From positions 4,842,001 to 4,906,000 of the forward strand of contig OX419762.1 in assembly GCA_948567375.1 (NCBI GenBank): 64,000 nt of DNA, read 5' to 3'. A program made the translations under genes and the position numbers. The stretch is from Lunularia cruciata. Taxonomy: Eukaryota > Streptophyta > Marchantiopsida > Lunulariales > Lunulariaceae. Below are positions 1-11,525 of the stretch, piece by piece. The stretch's first letter is position 1; the number at the start of each line of letters is the position of its first letter. The notes beneath the pieces were generated by a model. That model worked only from the letters and a program-made list of their open reading frames with translations. It searched no databases and was not told the DNA's origin.

Positions 1-20
1 CTCAATCCCCATAGTCGGGT

Positions 21-554
21 TCAAGCCATCTGCACAGAATCCACTGATTGGAAACTCTTTAGTAATCCTTCTTGCATTGCTATCCACGTGACCTCCCTTC
101 TATCTGCCAACATGGATCGTACCCAAGCATCATACCATGTGAGGGCTTTATCGGTCAAGTACCCACATGCAAACACGCTTGTAGCATGCTCCGTGATCTC
201 TATTGAGAACAATCAGAAATATAGATTCATTCTAGAGATCCAATTTTCCACTACTCCAATCATACAATGCCCCTTGTAAGGCTTGATGTTGCCGGTCTTC
301 TTCATCCGGAGTAGCAATGTGGCTTCATCGTTGATAGGGTTTGTAGGCACAAGTGCCTCTCCAAGTACTTCAGTCGTAGGTATTGGGTTTTGAGACAGCT
401 CTTTTTTTTGCATGGCTTGATTGTTCTTGAGGATCTGCACTTGACTTTGTACTGTCTTCATGGTCATCTTACTCTCTTGAAATTCATTCAACATCCCTTG
501 CATTCCTTGCACCAGCTCTTTCAATTGCGGATCCATGGTTCTTGCAACACTCAA
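21..554 (-). pseudogene. gag relic of element C
   Basis: The frame starts at an ATG at 554 and reads through one in-frame TGA (213-215) to another TGA at 21-23. The first half (about 113 residues) is Gln/Met-rich and coiled-coil-like. The second half carries the plant Gypsy gag pattern of a YLTDKALTWYDAW-like stretch followed by VTW and a short helix, as in capsid-domain gag proteins. At the first stop the sister copy in element B has CGA (about 46513), so the TGA is a C-to-T change at a CpG. Gag is the structural protein that packages element RNA. Interrupted and cut by the window edge, it cannot be functional here. Confidence 0.75.
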
Positions 555-777
555 TTGCTAATGTCTACTTCAATACAAAGTCAATATGATCACTCTGGAA
601 GGCGCACAAACAATTGGAACTACCATTGGGACCTCAGAAGCCATCACTTGTTGATAATACTCCTCACCAAAATTCCTAACCACAAAATCTCTAAACATCA
701 CTTGTTGTCTCACTACATAACCAATTTCTACTTGAGTGTTGAAAGGGAGAGGATTTAAGACATTCACATCCATATCA

Positions 778-999
778 TCATAATAGAATGTAGATTGCCA
801 AATCCTCCTCTCTATCATATATCACCATAGGTAGAATCACCGGGTTTGGTGAGTTCATCTCCTTGTCCATGAATTCTGCACCAAAGTGATAAACTAGCGA
901 TACCTTCATTTGCTCACGTTAGATGTACATAACCTTGATGTGGAATAGATTCGAGAATGGAAAGCTAGGTGTGGGAAATTGTCCTTCCGGTGCATCCAT
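778..999 (-). other. ORF-like stretch in the 5' leader of element C
   Basis: Between the primer site and gag there is a frame of about 73 codons (M-D-A ... Y-I-L-L) with one internal TAA. The same frame is found in element B at 47289-47095, where the TAA position is a Gln codon. It may be a leader ORF of this family, but the two copies are recent relatives, so shared frame alone does not prove coding. No known domain is recognised. Confidence 0.3.
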
Positions 1000-1127
1000 C
1001 CCATCTGCTGTCTAAAGTCCTTCCTAAGTCTAGCAATTACTCTATGTTCTCCACCTCAAATTACTCAATTTCAGTAGTTCATGCTCTTCCAAGAGAGGTG
1101 ATCCACTTCTCTTGGACTAAGACACTT

Positions 1128-1139
1128 GCTCTGATACCA
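1128..1139 (-). promoter_or_regulatory. Primer binding site of element C (tRNA-iMet)
   Basis: The minus strand reads TGGTATCAGAGC one base inside the LTR end. This is the standard plant LTR-element primer site complementary to the 3' end of initiator methionine tRNA. It fixes the orientation of the element. Confidence 0.9.
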
Positions 1140-1140
1140 T

Positions 1141-2085
1141 TGTAATACTCCAAGGACAAGAGAAGAGAGAAAACACAGATATCACACTCAAACATTCAGT
1201 TTTTGCTCTATTAGTAGAAGTACTCTTTTGGTGATACTTCTATCGGATCTATTTTGACCATCATGTATAACATCATTCTACATGCTACCAAACCCAATTT
1301 CACATCTAGATCATATGGCTAGCTCTTGGTATTTTTAAGACTCCGAGGATAGGAGACCTGAAGAGAAACACACCATGAGAAACACACACTTTCACACTCA
1401 AACTGCGATGCCCCAAAGGAGCACCTTCTCTTTATTATATAGGCAAAGGAGATCTACTCCAATGAAGCTCCACCATAGGATTAGGTACATAGATAGGTGA
1501 CATGTCAGCAAGCTCCACCCTTGGATTACTTACTTGGATGGGTGACATGTCGGTCCTGGTCCTATCTGGTTGGTCAAACAAGCTTTGACTAGAGGGAATC
1601 TTTTAGGGAATCTTCTTGTAGGAATCTCAGAATCACGTGGGTGAGGTACCATTGGAAAGATCTAGATGATTCAAAGCAAGGGGAAGGGAAGGCCAGCCAT
1701 TCCTCAACGGGGGGCATCTGCACATTTTCGAGGCCTAATTCATCCGTTTAGGCCTCCAAAATTGCTTTCAAAGATTTCAGGCATATTTCGGTTCCAACTC
1801 TATTAGTAGAAGTCCTCTTTTGGTGATACCTCTTTCTGATCTATTCAGTCCATCCTGTGTAACATCCTTCCAGATGTTATCAACCCAATTCTCACCTTCA
1901 AATCATATGTCTAGCTATTGATTCTAAGGTTTTCAAATCTATTTTGGTTTTTTCCCTATTAGTAGAAGTACACTCTTGGTGATACTTCTATCTGATCTAT
2001 TTTGACCATCATGTGTAACATCATTCCAGATGTTACCAAACCAAATTTCACATCTAGATCAATATGGCTAGCTCTTGGTATTACA
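1141..2085 (-). repeat. Rearranged LTR of element C
   Basis: It begins TGTAATACTCC and ends TTGGTATTACA on the plus strand, like the 750-758 bp LTRs of element B, but is 945 bp long. Positions 1141-1336 hold the first ~58 bp of the LTR joined directly to its last ~135 bp. From about 1344 a second, nearly full LTR runs to 2085, lacking its first few bases. This is an internally deleted LTR fused to another LTR. Within the second part the terminal ~160 bp exists twice in diverged form (about 1798-1950 and 1955-2085), which is also true of the B LTRs. Confidence 0.8.
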
Positions 2086-2595
2086 TGTTGCTACCTCAAT
2101 ACCAAGCCGGCTACCGAGATGTTATAGATGTTAGAAAATACAATCCCCAGGATCTCTCACAATAGCACATCATCAAGCCCATTAAACATAAATTAGAGGA
2201 CTAATAGGAAATAATGTGGTTCACTCCCTACTCCATAAGCTACCTCCACGGCTGAAACAAGCTCACACCAGCCTTTGAGCCTTTATTTTGCATTGCACAA
2301 AGATATATATACACACAAACAGAGATATTCCTTCAGCACTGTCATCCAACTGAACTCTTGAATATTGACTTGCGGGACTTCATGAGTATTGACCAGTCAA
2401 GATATCTAGTCACTTTAACACTTAGCCTTAGTAATGACTAAACATATTTAGACAAGTTACTGTCCCTGTCCTCACTACATGTTTCATCAATCAAGTTTGC
2501 TCTTGCTCTTGATCAGTCAAGTCCTAAATAAAAAGCCAAACATAACAATAGACTACACCACCCTAATAAAAAACATGCATAAAAAGTTACACTTG
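2086..2595. other. Unassigned non-coding stretch
   Basis: It is AT-rich with stops in all frames and a short TA/CA run near 2305. No gene or repeat boundary is recognised. It may be the 5' part of the repeat copy that begins at about 2.6 kb. Confidence 0.4.
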
Positions 2596-4250
2596 CAAGG
2601 CTAGAGAAGACCTAGTGAAGGAAGAAGCAGCAAGGGCCAAAGATCTATACAAAGCAAAAAGAACACAAGTAAGTGCCTTGTTGTAGGAGAACCAAGAACT
2701 CAAGAGGAGAAGTGCCACAACAAAAAATAAACAAGATCACCATACCACAAACCTAAAGGTTTGAAGAGGATTGGAAGGCACCTTGCCTTGAGTTTGACCA
2801 ATATAGGAAAGAAGCCAAAGACCAACTTTAGGGCAAGTGCCAGGAGTTGGAGAGCACTTGGAGTGCTTTAGAAGAGGGACATGATTGTGTGGTGACCTAG
2901 AAGTGCAGATGTAGGAGTATCAAAAGGAAGTGGCAGCATAATTGGAGCACCTCACCAAGGAAGCAGAAGAAGAGAAAGTCAAATATTCAAGAATCTCCAA
3001 TCATTGGATGAATAAAAGAACAAATGGAGTACTTAGACCAGGAAAATTGAGGAGGACCAACTTAAAGCATTGCAACAATTGGAGGAGACCCGTGCCCTAT
3101 TCATGGACATGCCAAAGGAAAAAGGAGTAGTGCATGCATAACAAACAAAGTGCCATGAATTGAAGATGCAAGTTTAGCAATTGCAAAATCAGGTTTATGA
3201 AGAAGAGAGAATGAACATCCTATCCTTGCATTTGAAGGAGCATTACAACAAGAAGTTTAACAAAGTTTAGAAGACCTACTTGTTGGAGATAGCTAGGTAT
3301 CAAGCACAAACAAACCAATATGTTAGATATCTGATAGGTTAGCATAGTCCTTTGCCACTATTGGATCAAGCCCAAGACACTCCCCCCGAGAGGAAGTCCT
3401 TTGGTGAGGCAAGCACTCTCAAGAAAATTTTAGGCACCCAAAATTGTAAATTAGTAAGGCACTCCAAGTAAGCCATTTGTGTCAATCCTTGGAATTGTAT
3501 ATAATTGAGGAGGAGTGCCCTAAAAATTTTACAAGCACTTGGCATTATACACTAAGATTAGATTAGATGTGGAACTCTAATATATCCCCTAATATGCATC
3601 AATGCCTAATTATTTTGTAGATAATTAGGATAAGATAGGATTAGGACTTTACTTGAGTGATGTATAGTATAGATTAGAATTTTCAAGAATCCACTTGGGA
3701 TCTTGATCCCTTTGGCTTGTAGTCAGATTAGTATTTTAGGTTGAGTGCCATGGCACCCATGTTATTTTATTCATTCATTTTGTGAATATCATACTTTGAT
3801 TACAAGCAAAAGAGATCTCTTATTACTTTGCAAGTTTTGCATCTCTTGTTTTATTTGTAGTTCAATGACTAGGCAAGAGTAGAGGTGAGAAATTTCACAA
3901 TAGGTCTTCAATGCTTAGTACCAAGCAAGTACTTGCCCTTGATTAGAGTGTGCACTAAATGATTTGAAGAAGTGAACTTGTGCAATGAATGGATTGTGAA
4001 ACTCACTACACAAGCAATTCCACAAAATTGAAAAACTTAGACAAGGAGCCATACAAAGTGCAATCTTGCAAGTTGTGTTGTTTAGAAGGGTAGAACACAA
4101 TGGTAGAAATTGTAAGTTTAGAATGGAGTGGCACTTGGATTTGAAAAATCCATCACCTTCAAGAGCAATTGCGGTAAGATCTTAAAGTGAAAGTGATTAC
4201 TTGTCTTCTTTTTACTATAGTGCACCATAGGTGTAACACTTATCTCTTCT
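2596..4250 (+). repeat. Coiled-coil repeat family, copy i
   Basis: This copy is homologous to the reverse complement of 4.76-6.07 kb (copy ii) and of 48.6-50.2 kb (copy iii). Landmarks: the peptide-level pattern LVKEEA..AK.LYK...VSALL.EN.ELKR at 2610-2715 matches copy ii at 6010-5890; EYQKEVA at 2911-2931 matches copy iii near 49910; the AT-rich block TAGATAATTAGGATAAGAT near 3617 matches the opposite strand near 4800; the segment 3900-4225 matches the opposite strand of 48620-48960. Mobility is inferred from copy number; no terminal repeats were found. Confidence 0.65.
2600..3435 (+). pseudogene. Relic of an unidentified Lys/Glu-rich coiled-coil protein (copy i)
   Basis: A plus-strand frame reads as a long Lys/Glu/Gln-rich helical protein interrupted by several stops, many of them TAG where CAG would be expected. 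The longest open piece (2942-3130) is about 62 residues, rich in E, K and R. The heptad-like pattern suggests a coiled coil. I do not recognise the family. It could be the ORF1-like protein of a mobile element or an amplified host gene fragment. Confidence 0.4.
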
Positions 4251-4755
4251 AGGAGTTGTTCCTAACCAAGAGGTTAAATATGAAAAATAAATGAGCTATG
4301 AAATGTGACAATGTGGTGTTTAAGCTATTTAACAAACTATTCTTATTGATTATACTATAAGTACGTTCACATTAGGCTATAATAGTGAGCCGGTCAATTG
4401 GGCAAATATGTTCTACTTGAAAGTGAGGAGTATGCTCAAGGAATTCTATTGTACTAGGAATTTACAAAATTGTGAAGTTTTTTTTGCTTCCAACACTTTT
4501 AGCCTTGTTTGTATTTCAAAGGTAAATTTTTTAGCCTAAGGAAAGGAAATGACATACCTTCCAAAGGAATGCCTAACCGTTCAAGGGACAATAAATTATG
4601 GAGGAAGGCATGCAATAAAAAGCATAACCTTTGGAGAGTTCAAGAGGGAATCTTCAATTGACCAAAAGGTGAAGGTAGTTATATATGATAGCTCAAAAAT
4701 TTCAATTCCAAGGCAAAGGGACCAAAATCTCAAGTGAATCATAAAAAATCTAAGT
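4251..4755. other. Spacer between inverted repeat copies i and ii
   Basis: This AT-rich spacer separates the two opposite-facing copies. A 62-codon open frame at 4549-4737 has no recognisable relatives and may be chance. Confidence 0.35.
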
Positions 4756-7200
4756 CTTAACTATTTATCACTAATTCTTTTATCCTAATCTTATCTTATC
4801 CTAATCATTTGTAGAATGATTAGGCTCCTACAAGTGTCATGAGAGATATCAATCCTTGCCTAATCTATTTTTAGTGTACAACCCCAAGTACTTGTATAAA
4901 CTTGAGGGCCCTCTTCTTCAAGTATATACAGCTCCAAGCGTAATACTATTCCAAGGGCACTCATCTTCAACTCTTTATAACTCCGAGTGCCACTCAACTT
5001 TGAGGGCACTCCTCTAAAATACATATAATGTTGAGTGCATGCATGATTGGCCTACTTAGAGTGCTCAACTACTATACAACTCTAAGTACCTAATCCTTTC
5101 TATAAAGTGCATATATGATTGAAGGACTTCCTTTGAGGGAGTGCCTTTGGTTGGAGCTACAAGGGGTGAAGAGCTTCATTTTCCTTTTAGGTATCTAATT
5201 AATTGATTGGTCTGGACTTGATACCTACCAACCTCTAATAAGAAGGTCTGGCATACTTTATTAATTTTTTATTCCAAATGCTCCTTCAAGTGCAAGGACA
5301 TGCTATTCATGCATTCCTCCTTGTAGGCTTGATTTTGGAAGCAATGGACCTACATATCAATCTTCAATTTGTGGCATTTAGTTCTCAAGGCCACATTGCT
5401 CACTCTTCTATCAACATCTCCATGAATAGGACCTAGGTTTCTTCTACTTGGTGTAGTGCTTTCAACTAAAATTCCTCTCTTTGTTTGGACTGCTTGCTCC
5501 ATTCAGCATTCTCTTCCTTTAACACTTGGAGGCTTTCTATATAAGCATATAAAAAGCCTCCACTTGCTCCTCCATTGTCTCCTTGCCAAGATGATCTAGT
5601 TGAATTGCCACTTTTTTTTGGTACTCTTGCATTTGTAATCCTAGCATCACCACTCTCTCATGTTTCTCATGTGGGGCACTCCAAGTGTTGTCCAATTCTT
5701 GGCACTTGCTACAAAGTCAATCTTTGGCATCCTTCTTGAATTGCTCAAACTTGAGGCGGAGTGCCTTCTAGTCCCCCTCAAACTTCTTGGTCTTGGATAC
5801 CTAATGATCTTGGTCTTTATTAGTAAAATAAAAAGTAGTCACTAAATTATTATTAAAAGAATTAGATATCTTACACAATTGGTTTGTTCTTAGTCGTGGC
5901 AGTTCTCTTTAGCTCTTTGTTTTCTTGGATCAATGCACTTACCTTCAAAGCCTCTACCTTGTACAAGGTTTTGGCTTTCATTGCCTCCTCCTTTACCAAG
6001 TACTCTTTGGCTTTCAGGGTATAAACTTGCTTGTGGATGGCATTGATTAGCATGGTGTAGTCCAATACATCAAGGTACTTGGCTTGGTATTAGGGTATTA
6101 TTCCTTCCATCAAGTACAATGTAGGGCCTATTGAGTGGATGATGAATTTCATGCCCTCTTGCACTTGCACCAACTTGGATGTTGTAGGTGCTTCTCTTAC
6201 TTCAACATGCAATTTTGGTGTAGCCTCAAGAAGATTAGTTAGAATGTCAACTTCCTCCTCTTCTTTGGCGTTGTTGATAATATGATCTTCCTCTTCTATT
6301 TGATCATTGATCCTTTCTTCTCCTCTTGGCTGAAGTTCTTGGTCCTTCAGGCACTCAGCCCAATCTTGTACTTCTACTACAACTTTTTCTTCTAGAACTC
6401 CGAGGCTCAAAGATGCCTGCACAAGCACTCCTTCTTCTTCTCAATGATTTCTTCTTCATCTATAGGGTATTCATCCATATCCCAATCTTGCACTTGGGGA
6501 GTAGACTAGGTATCCTCCCAAGTCTCTTCTCATTATTCATTATCTCTTGAGGTAGAGGTCATTCCTTGTAGAATGAAGGATCCATGCTCCTCCTCATCTT
6601 CATCTTCATTAACTGCAATGTCCTCAACTTCATCTTCTAAAGAAGACACTTAAATAGTTTGGGTATTTTTCTTTGACTTCTTGGATGGAGGAAGAGGTTG
6701 CTTCTTTGTGGTGGTATTTTTCCTCTTTGAAGCCTTGGGCAGGACCAACTCTTCATCTAGAGGCATGAATTGGCCTTTCTTTGCAAACTTGGCATCCGCT
6801 AATCAATACTTGGTGATTTGAGTAGTCCTTCAAGTTGTCCCTAAAATAACATGTAGGATACAAGTGGGTAGGAAACTACATCCTCTTTTCCTTGGTTAAG
6901 AGGTTTATCCCCATATAGTAATGCATTGTGAAGGAGAACAATAAGTGGCACCTCCTTCAACTTCAAAATCTTTGTGCAAGAGCTTGCATTACTTATCAAA
7001 CATTTTGGTCCAATCCACAAGCTCTATTGCATAAATGTAATGAAAGAACAATACATGGCCATTAGTTAAATAGGTAGTTTTTTTTGCCTCTACAATGGCT
7101 CTTCCAACAAGGTCTTTGTAACTACCTACACTCCATCCATTGTTTTTGGAGTGTTTACTATTGAAGTGGCTTTTAACTTTGGGAGTCAACTCCTTGTCTC
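4756..7200 (-). repeat. Coiled-coil repeat family, copy ii (inverted relative to copy i)
   Basis: Read on the minus strand, the 3' half (6070-4756) matches copy i, and the stretch 5100-5270 matches copy iii at 49450-49570 (shared run near TACCTAATTAATTAATTGGTTT). The 5' half (7200-6100) extends beyond what copies i and iii retain, so this is the most complete copy. Copies i and ii face each other tail to tail. Confidence 0.65.
5871..7189 (-). pseudogene. Relic of the coiled-coil family protein, longest copy (copy ii)
   Basis: From 7189 leftwards there are successive minus-strand open pieces. An N-terminal region of ~66 residues contains NNGWSVGSYKDLVGRAIVEA and a hydrophobic segment. A degenerate middle has a basic, nuclear-signal-like run (KRKNTTTKKQPLPPSKKSKK, near 6660-6720), followed by a strongly acidic stretch. 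Then come 6428-6090 (~112 residues, Glu-rich) and 6065-5871, a Lys/Glu-rich probable coiled coil. Stops and frame changes separate them. The order basic region, acidic region, coiled coil suggests one nuclear protein, but I cannot name the family. Confidence 0.4.
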
Positions 7201-8864
7201 AAAATTTGGTATCTATCATCATGGCTCTTACAACCCCAACATTTGGGCCAAGTCTCTTCATACCAAGTACCTAAGATTTCACCAAGTGCCATTCTTATGA
7301 ACAACTCTAAGCACTCATTACTTCATAGAATTTGCAACACACTACTTGATTAGCTAAGAAGACAAGTTGGATTGCAAAAAGTGCCACTATAGGCCAAGCA
7401 CTTGAATTTATACACTAAGATCATGGTCATTCTTCAGCACTTTTGTTTATAGAGTAGGTAGGCAATTTCTATTATGTAGGCTAAGGTCTTACATGTTGCC
7501 CTTGGGCAAAGTCACTCTCCCATGTGCCAAAAAATCAGTTTTTCAACCTCTTTCTCTTGCACCACACTTGTCTGTTGAGTGCCGACGGTTATCTTGTAGG
7601 TAATGGCTCTTGGCAGCAAGTGCCAATAGAGGTAAGTTTCATAAGTAGCAAGTTCAAATTGACAATGGCAATTCCCTTTGAGTGCCATGGTAGCACTTGG
7701 CACTTGGGCTTGTATGCATTACCTATTGGCACTTCAAATGCTTCAATATTGCAAGCACTTCAAATGGTTCCCCAACACTTTGAGTGGTATACCATCCTCA
7801 AGCACTCGGGTCATTCTACACCTCTCCAAGTGCTTCTCATCTCCTATGTGACACAACTTTGCTTGCCACTTTGTTACTTGGCCATGGAGCTCATATGACC
7901 TCCAAATTACTTCTTCCTTTTAGCACTCAAGATTACCCTACATCACATTGAGTATCTAAAAATCCTACAAGTAGGCATGCATACAAGTACTCAAGTTTAT
8001 CTTACATCACTTTGAGTGCTTCTCCCATTTTAGCTTGTTAGGGATACTCTTCCAAGTACTTCTCTTTAGAGGCACTTCTCATATTATTCTCCATGGTTCT
8101 CTTAGCACTTAAGCTTGATATGATCAATACAAGCAATTTTATGAAGAAATGAGAGCATAATATTAGCACATGTAAACCATAGATAACTATTATTTTTTCA
8201 TGTGTGAAATTAGGGAATGGTTGCAAAGCATGAATACAAGAAAGAACAAGAAAGGACCAACCTTTGGAATGTAATGTTTCTATTGAAATACTAGCATGGC
8301 TTGAATGGTTTGTCTTCAATCAAAGACAATGTGAGAATGGAAAACAAGGAAAAATTACCTACCCATACATGCAAAGAGATAAAGAAAGAGTATATTTAGG
8401 CAAACATCCAAGCACAACCTCACAATCTATTAGTAGTATTTGAAGAAACCCAGCTACAAAAGAGAGAATCAAGGTTGAAAACTGAAGAGAGCTTGGAGTG
8501 AGAAAGAAGTGAGAAGAGAAGCCAAAGGCATAGTATTTTTTGCAAACTTAGCTGAGCACCATGGTTTACCAACAAGACCAATGAGATGAAGAGTTGGAGA
8601 AAGGGAGAGACATTCAAACTTTAAGTCTCCAAAGGTAGATCCATGGGAGATGTATGGGAAGAAAGAGTACCTTGAGAGTAAACACTTGCCTTTCTTGCTA
8701 TGGAACTTGCCTTACACATCAATCTTGATAGGTCAAGAGATTATATAGATTAAATTCCTAAACAAATAAGACTTGAGAAGAAACCTATATCTCTAGACGG
8801 ATGGCCATTGGAGGTAAGTACTTAGTGGCAATGCCAATGTAAAGGAAGTACAAAGATGAGATAC
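7201..8864. other. Unassigned decayed region
   Basis: A 124-codon plus-strand frame at 7524-7898 and a shorter minus-strand frame overlap here. Neither shows a domain, and wording such as AAGTGCC/GGCACTT recurs, as in the neighbouring repeat copies. I read it as old repeat sequence with no supportable gene. Confidence 0.35.
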
Positions 8865-9130
8865 TCCTTATATCAATGCCAAGAAATTGATAGATGTGGT
8901 AGCACATCTATTTATTGGAGGATACTAAAGGATAAAGGATACCAAGAATAGATGTGATGTCAATAATTACCAAAATCTAGTCCAAAGGGATGTTATCTAA
9001 TCCTTATATCAATGCCAAGAAATTGATAGATGTGGTAGCACATCTATTTATTGGAGGATACTAAAGGATAAAGGATACCAAGAATAGATGTGGTGTCAAT
9101 AATTACCAAAATCTAGTCCAAAGGGATGTT
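8865..9130. repeat. 136-bp tandem duplication
   Basis: Positions 8865-8994 and 9001-9130 are identical over 130 bp except for one base (GATGTGATGTC versus GATGTGGTGTC), with a period of 136 bp. The near identity within otherwise decayed DNA indicates a recent local duplication, or an assembly duplication. Confidence 0.95.
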
Positions 9131-11525
9131 TTTAAAATTATTCAAACCTAACAAGACCACCTATATGACTATAAACCAAGTCATGTTCTTTGAGAACATA
9201 TTTATAGGAGAACCAATAGATTGGGTCTTCATATTCCATCAACAAACCTAGTAGATGTACCTCTCCTTTGTTTACAAAAAACTTCAATTTCTTGGTACCG
9301 TTCATTCTTCAACTTTACATAGGCTTGGATTTGGAATGAAGATGAACAAGTAATGCACTCAGAGCATAAAATTAGTGAGTATTAGTTTATAAGCTAGCTA
9401 AGAGGGTCTGATATCCTTGCAAAAGGTGGAGAAGAAGGACATAAGCAAAGAAGGCAAGATTGGACAAGGGAAATCTTGGTGTAAGAATAAATCATTCCTC
9501 AATTATTACAAAGATTATTTATAGTTTGAAAAGGACTCATTGCCATATATGGCACAATGGGATAATGTACTTAAGGAGCAACAAACCATTGAAAGATGAA
9601 CAAAAATATTGCTCAAAAGAGAAACCTTGAACAAATATGGAGAGTACAAAGAAGAGAGTTCAAGAGAGAAAGCATTTCTTGTTGTTTATAAAGCAATAGA
9701 GTTAGGTGTACTTATAGGACCCAGAATAAGACAAATATTTCTCCACTAATGAATAGAATAAGTTGTGACAAGTGTAGAAAAAGGAAATTGTAGACAAAGA
9801 ATACAAGTGAGTGTGGTGTCTCACCTTTTCACAAAATACAAGTTTTTCTTTCTATTCTTTAAGGTTTCTTGGACATACAATCAGTTCATATTTGCCAAGA
9901 TTGGAAGATGGTTGTACACTATTTACCTTTAGTGAAGGAGGCAACTGCATTAAATAGATCATCACATTATATGGAGCCTAGGAAACAAATTCCATACATC
10001 TCTTTGTGTGCTAACTATAAAATCCAAGGTATGTGAGGGTGAATTATTGTAATCCATAGGGAATTTTCTTTTCTTTCTTTTCTATATTTTTCCTTGTTAA
10101 GAGTAGAAAGAAGAATGGAATTCCAATCTTTGAAGAAGAAATTCCACAAAATTGGATTTTGAGTGAAGACATTGTCTTTGGAAGACATGCTTCTTTGTTG
10201 AATTGGTGTCTTCACAAATAATGACCAAAATTTTTAGTGAAGATGAAGAACCATATTTTGAAGATGCAGATGATCTTTAGAAGAGTGGGAAGAATCTTTG
10301 GTGAGGAATTATCAACGGCATATAGATTTCAAGAACATACAACAAGCACATCCAAGATTGCTCACTTAAGTGGAGCCCAAAAGTCTAACCCTATTATATA
10401 GTCCTAGGGGCTTAATGAAGGATTAATGCAACAAAAAGAGATGGGTACTAAAGATCATTACGAGTGTGAGAGAGGGAAAACTCTTATAAAACTTGAGGTT
10501 TTTGCAATGGAATAGTTTCACAATTCTTCAACCTTCTAGTCTTCAAAAATTTCTACTTCTTGCAAACCAAGTAAGTAAAGAGGAAATTTAGAGCCAATTG
10601 TGAGGAGTATGAATCATCTTGTGCAGCCTTTGGACAAGAGAAGTTTAATCTACTACATCTGCATAAACTTCTTGGTATTGAGGCAAAATGGTCTCCATTA
10701 ACTACAATTGTACCAAAAGGATAATAAATTGGCATCCTCTTTCATTTTTACTCTTTATTATTGGGTAGCCTCTCCTCTTGCTTTGGTATATACTCCACTC
10801 AAAGGTTTGCCTTTGGACTCAATGTCCACCTTCCGTTTAGCTTCCTCTATATGGTTCTCTTTGGTCTTCTTTTCTCTTCCTTTGGAGGCATCTTCTTCTT
10901 GGTGTGCATTGATTTGCTTCTTGTTGGTCTTTGGACTAATCTCCTTAGTCAACTTAATCTGCTCTTTTTTTTGGATTTGGAGCATATTGGGTATCCTCAT
11001 ATTTCTCATGTCCTTTGGACTCTTATGCATATCTTGCAAGGTGAATGAGTCTTCTTCCCCTTTTAGATCTTCTCCTTTAGAATCTTTTGCTCCTCTTCCA
11101 AAGACACATCTATGATTTGAGGATGCTTTCTTGGATTCTTGGGTGGGTTGTGAGACCGTGATTGAGTCAATCTCTTCTCCTTCTTGGTGGTGGTAATTTC
11201 TTCTTCACCCATTGTATAGACCATCCTATTGAGGCATTCTTTGCATCTACATCCTATATTTCAAAATGATTTCCTTTCCTTTGGATAACAAGTTGAAGTC
11301 CCTTGTAGTTGTGAAGTGGATTGCCTCCTCATTAAAAAAAATGACTTCAAATATGTTTCAATATCATTTCTCTTAGTTTCTAAAATCCATGTTGTGTTAA
11401 GGTTGAACTATAGGTTGAACTAAGAGATTAGTATAGGCTACTACAGGCCGATCTATTGGCTAATAAGGGCCACTAAGGGCAGCTCTACTATAAGCTGATC
11501 TATTGGCTAAGGTACGGATAGTTCA
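9131..11525. other. Unassigned decayed region with a Lys-rich frame
   Basis: No recognisable gene. The minus-strand frame 11039-10758 (93 codons) is Lys/Glu-rich and resembles in composition the coiled-coil relics further left, so it may be another fragment of such a repeat. Opposite-strand frames here are Phe/Leu/Ser-rich shadows. Confidence 0.35.

Larger units (their letters stand above)
1..2085 (-). mobile_element. Element C: partial Ty3/Gypsy LTR retrotransposon (5' end, minus strand)
   Basis: Reading the minus strand from 2085 leftwards gives a 5' LTR (2085-1141), a perfect initiator-Met tRNA primer binding site (1139-1128), a leader, and the start of gag running off the left edge. The LTR and leader closely match element B (47425-48182 and 46.5-47.4 kb), so the two belong to one family. 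B ends in a chromodomain integrase, which makes this family a chromovirus. Only the first part of C is in the window, so its pol and 3' LTR cannot be judged. The gag frame has stops, so this copy looks dead. Confidence 0.85.

Noticed and set aside
10708-11115. 135-codon Phe/Leu/Ser-rich plus-strand frame resembling a membrane protein
   Set aside because: It is the antisense of a Lys/Glu-rich frame on the other strand, which explains its hydrophobic look. No supporting motif.
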